Source: JAGOCV01 sp049445855 (GTDB taxonomy: Bacteria; Pseudomonadota; Gammaproteobacteria; Burkholderiales; Burkholderiaceae_C). Taken from it: DNA of 64,000 nt. Positions 51,710 to 60,234 of this stretch are shown here, one piece after another. The notes beneath the pieces were generated by a model. That model made no database searches. It was given only the letters and a program-made list of their open reading frames with translations, and was not told the origin of the DNA. The DNA lies in assembly GCF_049445855.1 (NCBI RefSeq), contig NZ_JBMSDV010000001.1, positions 1,054,001-1,118,000 on the forward strand. The letters are read 5' to 3'. The position numbers and the translations under genes were made by a program. Numbering within the stretch: the stretch's first letter is position 1; each line of letters starts with the position of its first letter.

Positions 51710-52366
51710 ATGCTTGACCGGGACGGCTTTCGGCCTAACGTCGGCATCATCCTGCTCAACCAGAAAAACCAGGTGTTCTGGGGCAAACGCATCCGGACGC
51801 ACTCGTGGCAGTTTCCGCAAGGGGGCATCGATCGGGGAGAAAATCCCGAGCAGGCCATGTACCGGGAATTGCATGAAGAAGTGGGTCTGCTTCCGGAGCA
51901 TGTGCGTATCGTTGCCCGCACGCGGGACTGGTTGCGCTATGAGGTGCCGGACAGGTACATCCGACGCGATGCGCGCGGTCATTACAAGGGGCAGAAGCAG
52001 ATCTGGTATCTGCTGCAGCTGGTCGAGCCCGACTGGCACCTGAACCTGCGCGCCACCAACCATCCCGAGTTCGACGCCTGGCGCTGGAACGACTACTGGG
52101 TCCCGCTGGATGTGGTGGTCGAGTTCAAACGCGGCGTCTATGAAATGGCACTGACCGAGCTCGCGCGTTACCTGCCGCGTGTCGACCAGCGCAACCGTTA
52201 CCTGCGTGGCGGCATGCGGTCCCGCGACAACCCGGACTACCGTGAGTCCGGTCCGATGCCATTGCCGGGCGCAGCCTTCGAGCTACCGCCGGGCGCAAGC
52301 TTTGATCCTCACCCGCCCGCCGGCGACGGCGGTGGCAATCCGACCGATGAAACCCACCACCATTGA
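51710..52366 (+). CDS. rppH: RNA pyrophosphohydrolase
   Basis: Nudix enzyme RppH of 218 residues, which removes pyrophosphate from the 5' end of messages and so starts RNase E decay. The start MLDRDGFRPNVGIILLN, the SWQFPQGGIDRGENPEQAM stretch and the Nudix core RELHEEVGL are typical, as is KGQKQIWYLLQL. It is longer than E. coli RppH (176), with a Gly/Pro/His-rich tail ending in HHH, common in Burkholderiales. The ATG at 51710 is the family start. The last 20 bases overlap the next gene. Confidence 0.95.
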   Translation: MLDRDGFRPNVGIILLNQKNQVFWGKRIRTHSWQFPQGGIDRGENPEQAMYRELHEEVGLLPEHVRIVARTRDWLRYEVPDRYIRRDARGHYKGQKQIWYLLQLVEPDWHLNLRATNHPEFDAWRWNDYWVPLDVVVEFKRGVYEMALTELARYLPRVDQRNRYLRGGMRSRDNPDYRESGPMPLPGAAFELPPGASFDPHPPAGDGGGNPTDETHHH

Positions 52367-52856
52367 GACTGCATCGCGCAGCCTGCTGACTCTCGCGCTC
52401 GCCGCATTTGGCATGTCCGCTTCCTTCGCCCAGTTGAACGAGAACCCCGACTGGAAAGAGGAATCGGCTCCGCAACCCCCGGCCTTCAAGACCGATGGGC
52501 TGATCAAGGTAGACATGCCCAACTATCTCGAGCTGTCTTACGGCGTGGACCCGCAGACGCTCACCATCGGCAAGGACAGCGTTGTGCGCTACGTCATGGT
52601 GGCCACGAGCCGCAGTGGCACCGTCAATGCCATGCACGAAGCCATTCGCTGCTCGACAGGCGAGGTGAAGCTGTATGCCCGCTACGGGAGTTCAGGATGG
52701 CTCACGGACGAAAAGCAGGAGTGGCGACCCATGCAGTCCGCTGCACGCCACTCCTGGGCCGCAGCGCGCCAGGGCATCTGCAATGGCCGGGCACCGCAGC
52801 GAACGCCGCAGGACATCGTGCGCGCCATGCGCAGTACCATGATGCCTGCGATCTGA
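52347..52856 (+). CDS. CNP1-like family protein
   Basis: Exported protein of 169 residues with a signal peptide (about 1-28; LLTLALAAFGMSASFAQ) and a CNP1-like domain (NPDWKEESAPQPPAFKTDGL, then SVVRYVMVATSRSG and AIRCSTGEVKLYARYG). The family is named after a cryptic neisserial protein and has no known activity. It is translated in a different frame from rppH with a 20-base overlap. Its end is ten bases from the convergent proB. Confidence 0.87.
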   Translation: MKPTTIETASRSLLTLALAAFGMSASFAQLNENPDWKEESAPQPPAFKTDGLIKVDMPNYLELSYGVDPQTLTIGKDSVVRYVMVATSRSGTVNAMHEAIRCSTGEVKLYARYGSSGWLTDEKQEWRPMQSAARHSWAAARQGICNGRAPQRTPQDIVRAMRSTMMPAI

Positions 52857-52865
52857 CAGGGAAGT

Positions 52866-54017
52866 TCAGGTTTCGGCCAGTGCGCGGCTGGTGAGCACGA
52901 GGTTGTCGCGATGGACCATCTCGGGCTCGGCCACATAACCGAGCACGGCCTCGAACTCGCTGGAAGGTTTGCGACAGATCATGCGCGCCTCGGCGCTCGA
53001 GTAATTCGCAAGGCCACGCGCGAGTTCGAGCCCGGCGCTGTCTCTTATGGCAATGACGTCGCCCCGGGCGAAGTCGCCATCCACAGAAGTCATGCCGATG
53101 GGCAGCAGGCTTTTTCCCTCATCGCGCACCTTGATGGCCGCACCTGCGTCCACGCGCACGGCTCCGCGCATCTGCAAATGGTCGGCCATCCACTGCTTGC
53201 GCGCCTGCATCTTCTGCGTCTGCGCCACCAGCAACGTACCGATGGGCTCGCCGCCAGCCAGCCGCACCAGCGCGTCGGGCTCGCGGCCCCAGGCAATCAC
53301 CGTGGATGCGCCCGAGCCCGCCGCACGCTTGGCCGCGAGGATCTTGGTGATCATGCCACCCTTGCCAATGCTGGACCCGGCACCGCCCGCCATTGCTTCG
53401 AGCTGCGGATCGCCTGCGCGCGCTTCGTGCACGAACGTGGCGGAAGGATCACGGCGCGGGTCGGCTGTATAGAGGCCATGCTGGTCCGTCAGGATGATCA
53501 GCAGGTCCGCCTCGACGAGGTTGGCCACCAGTGCCCCCAGCGTGTCGTTGTCGCCGACCTTGATTTCGTCATTGACGACGGTGTCGTTTTCGTTGATGAC
53601 CGGCACCACGCCAAGCCGCAGCAAGGTCAGCAGTGTGGAACGTGCATTGAGATAACGCTCGCGGTCGGCCAGATCGGCGTGCGTGAGCAGCACCTGCGCA
53701 CTGCCAAGCTTGTTTTCGCGCAGCTTGGTTTCGTACATCTGCGCGAGGCCCATCTGGCCCACGGCAGCAGCCGCCTGGAGTTCATTCACTTCGCGCGGCC
53801 GCGTGGCCCAGCCCAGACGCTTCATTCCTTCGGCGATGGCGCCACTGGAAACCATGACGACCTCGCGGCCGTCGTTCACGAGGGCCGCGAGCTGACGGCA
53901 CCATTCGCCAATTGCAGCGGCGTCGAGTCCGCGCCCTTCGTTGGTCACAAGGCTCGATCCGACCTTGACGACAATGCGGCGCGCATCACGCAGCGCTGAC
54001 GAGGCGGCAACGTTCAT
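52866..54017 (-). CDS. proB: Glutamate 5-kinase
   Basis: First enzyme of proline synthesis, 383 residues. The amino-acid kinase domain (about 1-265) carries RIVVKVGSSLVTNEGRG, VMVSSGAIAEGMKRLGW, PVINENDTVV and a GTGGMxTK-like stretch (GKGGMITKILAAKRAA). A carboxy-terminal PUA domain (about 285-365) is the usual addition. The ATG at 54017 overlaps the obgE stop by four bases, so it is last in rplU-rpmA-obgE-proB. Confidence 0.96.
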   Translation of the reverse strand: MNVAASSALRDARRIVVKVGSSLVTNEGRGLDAAAIGEWCRQLAALVNDGREVVMVSSGAIAEGMKRLGWATRPREVNELQAAAAVGQMGLAQMYETKLRENKLGSAQVLLTHADLADRERYLNARSTLLTLLRLGVVPVINENDTVVNDEIKVGDNDTLGALVANLVEADLLIILTDQHGLYTADPRRDPSATFVHEARAGDPQLEAMAGGAGSSIGKGGMITKILAAKRAAGSGASTVIAWGREPDALVRLAGGEPIGTLLVAQTQKMQARKQWMADHLQMRGAVRVDAGAAIKVRDEGKSLLPIGMTSVDGDFARGDVIAIRDSAGLELARGLANYSSAEARMICRKPSSEFEAVLGYVAEPEMVHRDNLVLTSRALAET

Positions 54018-55084
54018 TCGGAAGGTGCCGACACGAAGCGTGGATCCACATCGACCGGCACCTGTTCGGACAGATGCTCGGCATGGATGTGCTGGAAAAC
54101 CGCTTTCACCAGCGGCTCGCAACCTTCACGCGTGAGGGCAGAAATCTCGAACACAGGGCCTTTGTACCTGAGTCGGCGCACGACATCTTTCACGCGTGCT
54201 TCACGCTCTTCGGCCGGCACCATGTCCAGCTTGTTGAGCACCAGCCAGCGTGGCTTCCTGAAAAGCGCTTCGTCGTACTTCTTGAGCTCACCCACGATTG
54301 CCTTCGCCTGCGCGACGGGATCGACGGCGTCGTCAAACGGCGCCAGATCCACAAGATGCAGCAGCAGACGCGTGCGTTGCAGATGCCGCAGGAACTGGTG
54401 GCCGAGACCCGCGCCCTCGGAAGCGCCCTCGATGAGACCGGGCACGTCAGCAACCACAAAGCTCTGTTCCGGACCGACACGCACCACGCCAAGATTGGGG
54501 TGCAGCGTGGTGAACGGATAGTCAGCGATCTTGGGCCGGGCATTGGAGATGGCCGAGATCAGCGTGGACTTGCCCGCGTTGGGCATGCCCAGCAGGCCGA
54601 CATCGGCCAGCACCTTGAGTTCGAGCTTGAGATTCTTCTTTTCACCGGGCCAGCCGGGTGTCTTCTGACGCGGCGCGCGGTTGATGGCGCTCTTGAACCG
54701 CATGTTGCCGAAACCACCATCCCCGCCCTTGGCGATCATGATCTGCTCACCGGGCGTCAGCAGCTCATAAAGCACTTCGCCGGTTTCCGCATCGGTGATG
54801 ATGGTGCCCACCGGCATCTTGAGCACGATGTCGTCACCCGCAGCCCCGAACATGTCGGAGCCCATGCCATGCTGTCCGCGCTTGGCCTCGTGACGGCGCG
54901 AGAAGCGGAAATCGACCAGCGTGTTGAGGTTCACGTCGGCCAATGCGTACACGTGCCCACCACGGCCGCCGTCGCCGCCATTCGGTCCGCCGAATTCCTT
55001 GTACTTCTCGTGGCGGAACGAGACGCAGCCGTTCCCCCCATCACCTGCGGCGATGTCGATATAGGCTTCGTCGACGAACTTCAT
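54014..55084 (-). CDS. obgE: GTPase Obg
   Basis: Essential ribosome-associated GTPase of 356 residues. The Gly-rich Obg fold (1-158) includes GDGGNGCVSFRHEKY and GGPNGGDGGRGG. The G domain has the P-loop GMPNAGKS at 166-173, DVPGLIEGAS and the LNKLDM motif. The carboxy tail is short. The start MKFVDEAYIDI at 55084 is the family start. It follows rpmA with a terminator-like hairpin in the 79-base gap. Confidence 0.97.
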   Translation of the reverse strand: MKFVDEAYIDIAAGDGGNGCVSFRHEKYKEFGGPNGGDGGRGGHVYALADVNLNTLVDFRFSRRHEAKRGQHGMGSDMFGAAGDDIVLKMPVGTIITDAETGEVLYELLTPGEQIMIAKGGDGGFGNMRFKSAINRAPRQKTPGWPGEKKNLKLELKVLADVGLLGMPNAGKSTLISAISNARPKIADYPFTTLHPNLGVVRVGPEQSFVVADVPGLIEGASEGAGLGHQFLRHLQRTRLLLHLVDLAPFDDAVDPVAQAKAIVGELKKYDEALFRKPRWLVLNKLDMVPAEEREARVKDVVRRLRYKGPVFEISALTREGCEPLVKAVFQHIHAEHLSEQVPVDVDPRFVSAPSE

Positions 55085-55110
55085 GATCCGGATTCTAAGG
55101 AGGCCCAAAC

Positions 55111-55142
55111 AAAAAAGCCCTGCGAATGAACCGCAGGGCTTT
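55111..55142 (-). terminator. Terminator/attenuator between rpmA and obgE
   Basis: Eleven-base-pair stem (AAAGCCCTGCG / CGCAGGGCTTT) with a short loop. On the minus strand it is followed by a T-rich tail, so it should act downstream of rpmA. It probably lets ribosomal-protein transcripts exceed those for obgE and proB. Confidence 0.8.
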
Positions 55143-55163
55143 CGTGCGGGAAAGCCTGATGAC

Positions 55164-55421
55164 TTACGCCGGGGTCACGTTGACCGTGTGCTTGTTCAGC
55201 GAACCCTTCACGGCGAACGACACGTGGCCGTCAACCAGAGCAAACAGGGTGTGGTCCTTGCCGATGCCGACATTGGTGCCGGCATGGAATCGGGTACCGC
55301 GCTGACGGACGATGATGGAGCCGGCGCTGATGAGTTCACCGCCAAAAGCCTTCACGCCGAGCATCTTGGGCTTGGAATCCCGCCCGTTTCGCGTAGAGCC
55401 GCCGCCTTTTTTCTGTGCCAT
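55164..55421 (-). CDS. rpmA: 50S ribosomal protein L27
   Basis: L27, 85 residues, at the peptidyl-transferase side of the large subunit. The start AQKKGGGSTRNGRDSKPKML without a cleavable extension, and the QRGTRFHAGTNVGIGKDHTL stretch, are diagnostic. It lies 13 bases after rplU on the same strand, the universal L21-L27 pair. Confidence 0.98.
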   Translation of the reverse strand: MAQKKGGGSTRNGRDSKPKMLGVKAFGGELISAGSIIVRQRGTRFHAGTNVGIGKDHTLFALVDGHVSFAVKGSLNKHTVNVTPA

Positions 55422-55434
55422 TTCGCTTAACTCC

Positions 55435-55746
55435 TCAAGCTGCGATGGAAGCGATCTGCAGTTCGGTGAACTGCTGGCGATGCCCCTGACGCTTCTGATA
55501 GTGCTTGCGACGACGCATCTTGAAGATGCGCACCTTGTCGTGCTTGCCGTGCGCCACGATCGTGGCTGTGACAGTTGCACCGGACACCAGGGGAGTACCG
55601 ACCTTGATTTCACTGCCGTTGCCGACAGCCAGAACCTGGTCGATCACGATTTCCTGGCCTACGTCCGCAGCAATCTGTTCTACTTTAATTTTCTCGCCGG
55701 CTGCAACGCGATACTGCTTGCCGCCGGTTTTTATGACCGCGTACAT
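55435..55746 (-). CDS. rplU: 50S ribosomal protein L21
   Basis: L21, 103 residues. The start MYAVIKTGGKQYRVAAGEKI, VGQEIVIDQVLAVG and the carboxy end KMRRRKHYQKRQGHRQQFTE are typical. It heads the minus-strand unit rplU-rpmA-obgE-proB and is divergent from ispB, with a good sigma-70-type promoter about 50 bases upstream. Confidence 0.98.
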   Translation of the reverse strand: MYAVIKTGGKQYRVAAGEKIKVEQIAADVGQEIVIDQVLAVGNGSEIKVGTPLVSGATVTATIVAHGKHDKVRIFKMRRRKHYQKRQGHRQQFTELQIASIAA

Positions 55747-55796
55747 GTTGACCTCTCAAAGGGAAGCTCCGCAGACGGATTTCCGCAGAGCCCAAG

Positions 55797-55825
55797 ACTA
55801 TAACATGGTTTGCGGCTACTAACAA
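55797..55825 (-). promoter_or_regulatory. Sigma-70-type promoter for rplU-rpmA
   Basis: On the minus strand, TTGTTA (-35; 55825-55820) and TATAGT (-10; 55802-55797) are separated by exactly 17 bases, matching four and five of six consensus positions. The start of transcription would lie about 40-45 bases before the rplU ATG. Confidence 0.7.
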
Positions 55826-55897
55826 CCGCCCGTCATCCAACCCCTCCAGACACGCCTGCGGCACCCGGCCCACGACGGTCCACACGGATCGCGACCC

Positions 55898-55903
55898 TAT
55901 AAT
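55898..55903 (+). promoter_or_regulatory. Consensus -10 (TATAAT) for ispB
   Basis: A perfect TATAAT lies 53 bases before the TTG start assigned to ispB, in the divergent gap with rplU. The -35 region is not well conserved. Confidence 0.5.
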
Positions 55904-55955
55904 TTGCCGCTGCTGGCACCGCTGCGCGGGCCTTCCTTCACCAGCAAACCCGCCC

Positions 55956-56939
55956 TTGACTGTCAATTCTTCCAGTACTTCCGCCACACTCGCACTGATC
56001 GCGAACGACATGCTCGAGGTGGACCGGGTCATCGCACGCCGACTCGACTCCGGCGTGCCCCTGGTGGCCGACGTGGCGAAATACATCATCTCGGCCGGTG
56101 GCAAGCGGCTGCGCCCCGCTTTGCTGCTGCTGGTCAGTGGTGCGCTGGGCTACACGGGCGAACAACGCTTCAATCTGGCCGCCGTCGTGGAGTTCATCCA
56201 CACGGCAACGCTGCTCCATGATGACGTGGTGGACGAATCCACCCTGCGGCGCGGCCGCGCGACTGCCAACGAGGCGTTCGGCAACCCGGCAAGTGTGCTG
56301 GTCGGCGACTTCCTGTATTCGCGCGCCTTCCAGATGATGCTGGACACCGGCAGCATGCGCGTGATGGAAATTCTTGCCGAAGCAACCAACATCATTGCCG
56401 AAGGCGAAGTCCTCCAGCTGATGAACATGCACGATCCGTCGCTCGACGAGGCCGGCTACCTTCGGGTCATCCGTTCGAAAACGGCCAAGCTGTTCGAGGC
56501 CAGCACCCGGCTGGCTGCCGTCCTGGCACAGGCATCGCCGCAGGTGGAAGAAGCATGTGCCGAGTACGGCCAGGCGCTCGGCACCGCGTTCCAGGTGATC
56601 GATGACGTGCTCGACTATCACGGCGATGTCGCGGAAACCGGCAAGAACCTCGGGGATGATCTGCGCGAAGGGAAAACAACCTTGCCGCTGATCATTGCCA
56701 TGCAGCGTGGCAATGCCATGCAGCGGCAGGTCATCCGCAACGCCATCGAGACGGGCGACGCATCGGAATTGGCCCAGATCGTGGCGATCGTCAATGAAAC
56801 CGGTGCGCTCGACGCCACGCGCGACGCGGCCGCAGCGGAAGCGCGGAGGGCCATGAAGGCGATCGAACACCTGCCACCCAATTCGCACGTTTCAGGCCTG
56901 CTACAATTGGCGGCTCAGCTTTTGGAGCGCCGCTCCTGA
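55956..56939 (+). CDS. ispB: Octaprenyl diphosphate synthase
   Basis: Trans-isoprenyl diphosphate synthase of 327 residues that makes the C40 side chain of ubiquinone. The first Asp-rich motif is HDDVVDESTLRRG, the second QVIDDVLDYHG, and the GGKRLRPALLLLVSGAL segment precedes them. Chain length cannot be proven from sequence, but the quinone type of enzyme is clear. The TTG at 55956 is the likely start; ATG 56010 would cut the amino end. The gene ends 38 bases before the tRNA. Confidence 0.92.
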   Translation: MTVNSSSTSATLALIANDMLEVDRVIARRLDSGVPLVADVAKYIISAGGKRLRPALLLLVSGALGYTGEQRFNLAAVVEFIHTATLLHDDVVDESTLRRGRATANEAFGNPASVLVGDFLYSRAFQMMLDTGSMRVMEILAEATNIIAEGEVLQLMNMHDPSLDEAGYLRVIRSKTAKLFEASTRLAAVLAQASPQVEEACAEYGQALGTAFQVIDDVLDYHGDVAETGKNLGDDLREGKTTLPLIIAMQRGNAMQRQVIRNAIETGDASELAQIVAIVNETGALDATRDAAAAEARRAMKAIEHLPPNSHVSGLLQLAAQLLERRS

Positions 56940-56977
56940 TCGTTGCATCAGGCCCGCGCGTTGCTCCCGGCAGACAT

Positions 56978-57056
<79 letters not shown>

Positions 57057-57088
57057 TTCTTGGTCACTTCTCCAGATCGATCGTCCAG

Positions 57089-57109
57089 CGGGAGCCGTCG
57101 GCGCTCCCG
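57089..57109 (+). terminator. Terminator-like hairpin after tRNA-Pro
   Basis: Seven-base-pair stem (CGGGAGC / GCTCCCG) with a seven-base loop, followed by ATTTA. The T run is short, so it may act weakly or be a processing structure. The remaining ~140 bases up to pilB hold no recognised promoter. Confidence 0.4.
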
Positions 57110-57251
57110 ATTTACAGGCAATTTGTCCTGTTCTGCCAACTGATCGCGGTCCCTCGCCCGGGTTTTCGTTTACACCGCAATGGCAATCAGCGATGATCAA
57201 AGGCAGTTCCATCCCTAGAGCCAGTCATCCCGGCCAGTTACATTTACAGGC

Positions 57252-58991
57252 ATGGCATTCGCCGACTCCATCACAGCCAATCAGAATTCCGGCGTGGCCC
57301 TGCCAGGCTTGGGCCGGGCCTTGGTCAGCGCTGGCAAGCTCGAACTCAAGACCGCCGAAGAGGTCTACAAGAAGTCCCAGACCAGTGGCAACAGCTTCAT
57401 TGCCGAGCTGACGGGCTCCGGTGCCGTATCGCCGGCCGATCTGGCGCACACCATGTCGTCGTCTTATGGGGCGCCGCTGCTGGATCTCGAGGCCGTTGAT
57501 CCGCAGCGCCTGCCCAAGGACCTGCTCGACCCCAAGCTCTGCCAGGAATTCCGCGTCATTGCGCTGAGCAAGCGGGGCAACCGCCTCATCGTCGCCGCGG
57601 CCGATCCGTCGGATGCCAAGGCAGCCGAACGCATCAAGTTCGCCACGCAGATGGGCGTGGACTGGGTCATCGCGGAATACGACAAGCTCTCGCGCATGGT
57701 CGAGGCCAATGCGACCAGTGCCACCGAGGCCATGGACAACATCATCGGGGATGACTTCGAATTCGACGAAGCCTCGATGGAGTCTTCCAGCAATGAGGCC
57801 GATTCGGCCGCGGTAGCCGAAGTCGAGGACGCACCGGTCGTCAAGTTCCTGCAGAAGATGCTTCTGGATGCGTTCAGCATGCGCGCGTCCGACCTGCACT
57901 TCGAGCCTTACGAACACACCTATCGCGTGCGCTTCCGCATCGACGGCGAACTGCGCGAGATTGCCAGCCCGCCGATCGCGATCAAGGACAAACTGTCGTC
58001 GCGCATCAAGGTGATTTCAAAGCTGGACATCTCCGAGAAGCGCATCCCGCAGGACGGCCGCATGAAGATGAAGGTCGGGCCGGACCGGGTGATCGACTTC
58101 CGTGTGAGCACGCTGCCCACGCTGTTCGGCGAGAAGATCGTGATCCGTATCCTGGATCCGAGCAGTGCCAAACTGGGCATCGACGCGCTGGGCTATGACG
58201 CTGTCGAAAAGGAGCGGCTGCTCAGTGCCATCGGGCGCCCGTACGGGATGATTCTCGTGACAGGACCGACCGGCTCCGGCAAGACGGTGTCGCTCTACAC
58301 CTGCCTGAACCTGCTGAACAAGCCGGGGGTGAACATCGCGACGGCCGAAGACCCGTCCGAAATCAACCTGCCCGGCGTGAATCAGGTCAATGTGAATGAC
58401 AAGGCGGGCCTCACTTTCGCGGCGGCGCTGAAGTCCTTCCTGCGGCAGGATCCGGACATCATCATGGTCGGCGAAATCCGGGACCTGGAAACGGCCGACA
58501 TCGCCATCAAGGCCGCCCAGACCGGCCACATGGTGCTGTCCACACTTCACACGAACGACGCCCCGACGACGCTCACGCGGATGCGCAACATGGGCATCGC
58601 GCCGTTCAACATCGCGTCCAGCGTGATCCTGATCACGGCACAGCGCCTTGCCCGGCGTCTGTGTCCTGTCTGCAAACAACCGCTCGACGTGCCCAGGAGT
58701 GCGCTGATCGAGGCCGGCTTCCGCGAGGAGGACCTGGATGGTTCCTGGACGCCCTACCGTCCGGTCGGCTGCAATGCCTGCAACAACGGCTACAAGGGAC
58801 GCGTGGGCATCTATCAGGTGATGCCCATCAGCGAGGAGATCCAGCGCCTCATCCTGGCCGATGGCAGCGCGTTGGACATCGCCAAGCAGGCCGAGCGCGA
58901 AGGTGTGCGCTCGCTGCGACAATCCGGCTTGCAGAAGGTGCGGCAGGGCCTGACTTCCCTGGAAGAAGTCCTGGCCGTGACCAACGAGTAA
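57252..58991 (+). CDS. pilB: Type IV pilus assembly ATPase PilB
   Basis: Hexameric cytoplasmic ATPase of 579 residues that drives pilus extension. A GSPII_E amino-terminal domain (about 40-170) is followed by the ATPase core with Walker A GPTGSGKT near 338-345, the Asp box ATAEDPSEINLPG, Walker B DPDIIMVGEIRD and the His box STLHTNDAPTT. A four-Cys zinc site (CPVC near 470; CNAC near 506) is typical of PilB rather than PilT. It is the first gene of pilBCD. The ATG follows GTTACATTTACAGGC with no strong ribosome-binding site. Confidence 0.96.
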   Translation: MAFADSITANQNSGVALPGLGRALVSAGKLELKTAEEVYKKSQTSGNSFIAELTGSGAVSPADLAHTMSSSYGAPLLDLEAVDPQRLPKDLLDPKLCQEFRVIALSKRGNRLIVAAADPSDAKAAERIKFATQMGVDWVIAEYDKLSRMVEANATSATEAMDNIIGDDFEFDEASMESSSNEADSAAVAEVEDAPVVKFLQKMLLDAFSMRASDLHFEPYEHTYRVRFRIDGELREIASPPIAIKDKLSSRIKVISKLDISEKRIPQDGRMKMKVGPDRVIDFRVSTLPTLFGEKIVIRILDPSSAKLGIDALGYDAVEKERLLSAIGRPYGMILVTGPTGSGKTVSLYTCLNLLNKPGVNIATAEDPSEINLPGVNQVNVNDKAGLTFAAALKSFLRQDPDIIMVGEIRDLETADIAIKAAQTGHMVLSTLHTNDAPTTLTRMRNMGIAPFNIASSVILITAQRLARRLCPVCKQPLDVPRSALIEAGFREEDLDGSWTPYRPVGCNACNNGYKGRVGIYQVMPISEEIQRLILADGSALDIAKQAEREGVRSLRQSGLQKVRQGLTSLEEVLAVTNE

Positions 58992-59016
58992 ATAACAGGG
59001 AAAACCGGGGTTCAGA

Positions 59017-60234
59017 ATGGCAACAGCTGCTTCCAGGGACATCAAGGAATTCGTCTACGAGTGGGAAGGCAAGGACCGCAATGGCAAGCAGGTCCGTGGC
59101 GAACTCCGCGCTTCCGGCGAAAACCAGGTCCAGGCCTATCTGCGCCGTCAGGGCATCCTGAGCAGCAAGATCAAGAAGCGGCGCTCGCGCTCCGGGAAGA
59201 AGATCACCAACAAGGATCTGGCCATCTTCACCCGCCAGCTTGCGACGATGATGAAAGCAGGCGTTCCGCTGCTTCAGGCTTTCGACATCGTGGGTCGCGG
59301 CAATGCCAATGCCAGCGTGACCAAGCTGCTCGGCGACATCCGGGCCGACGTTGAAACGGGTACTTCGCTGAGCGCCGCGTTCCGCAAGTTCCCGATGTAC
59401 TTCGACAACCTGTACTGCAACCTGGTCGAGGCCGGTGAGGCGGCGGGTATCCTGGAAGAACTGCTGGACCGTCTTGCCGTCTATATGGAAAAGACGGAAG
59501 CCATCAAGAGCAAGATCAAATCCGCGTTGATGTATCCGATCTCGGTGATCGTGGTGGCTTTCGTCGTGGTGGCGGTGATCATGATTTTCGTGATCCCGGC
59601 CTTCAAGCAGACGTTCAGCTCGTTCGGGGCCGACCTTCCGGCCCCCACCCTCATCGTGATCGCCATCAGCGAAGTCTTCGTCGCTTACTGGTGGCTCATC
59701 TTCGGCAGCATCGGCGGTGGACTCTACTTCTTCTTCCAGGCCTGGAAGCGGAACGAGAAAATGCAGATGTTCATGGACCGTGTGCTGCTCAAGGTGCCGG
59801 TGTTCGGCGTCCTGATCGAGAAGTCCTGCATCGCGCGCTGGACACGTACGCTGGCCACGATGTTCGCGGCAGGTGTACCGCTCGTCGAAGCCCTCGACTC
59901 CGTAGGCGGGGCTTCGGGCAACTCCGTGTATGCGCGCGCCACGGAAAAGATCCAGCAGGAAGTCTCCACCGGCACCAGCCTGACCGCTGCCATGGGCAAC
60001 GCCAACCTGTTCCCCACCATGGTTCTGCAGATGTGCGCGATCGGCGAAGAATCCGGTTCGATCGACCACATGCTGGGCAAGGCGGCCGACTTCTATGAAG
60101 CGGAAGTTGATGACATGGTCGAAGGCCTGTCCAGCCTGATGGAGCCGATCATCATCGTGTTCCTGGGTGGCCTGATCGGCGGCATCGTCGTCTCCATGTA
60201 CCTGCCCATCTTCAAACTCGGCCAGGTCGTCTGA
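59017..60234 (+). CDS. pilC: Type IV pilus inner-membrane platform protein PilC
   Basis: GspF-family platform protein of 405 residues. Two T2SSF domains (about 68-195 and 270-395) are separated by membrane helices, with a third helix at the end. Characteristic parts are DLAIFTRQLATMMKAGVPLL, NLVEAGEAAGILEELLDRLA and SLMEPIIIVFLGGLIGGIV. It accepts the movement of PilB to add pilin subunits. The stop TGA overlaps the pilD ATG (TGATG). Confidence 0.96.
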   Translation: MATAASRDIKEFVYEWEGKDRNGKQVRGELRASGENQVQAYLRRQGILSSKIKKRRSRSGKKITNKDLAIFTRQLATMMKAGVPLLQAFDIVGRGNANASVTKLLGDIRADVETGTSLSAAFRKFPMYFDNLYCNLVEAGEAAGILEELLDRLAVYMEKTEAIKSKIKSALMYPISVIVVAFVVVAVIMIFVIPAFKQTFSSFGADLPAPTLIVIAISEVFVAYWWLIFGSIGGGLYFFFQAWKRNEKMQMFMDRVLLKVPVFGVLIEKSCIARWTRTLATMFAAGVPLVEALDSVGGASGNSVYARATEKIQQEVSTGTSLTAAMGNANLFPTMVLQMCAIGEESGSIDHMLGKAADFYEAEVDDMVEGLSSLMEPIIIVFLGGLIGGIVVSMYLPIFKLGQVV

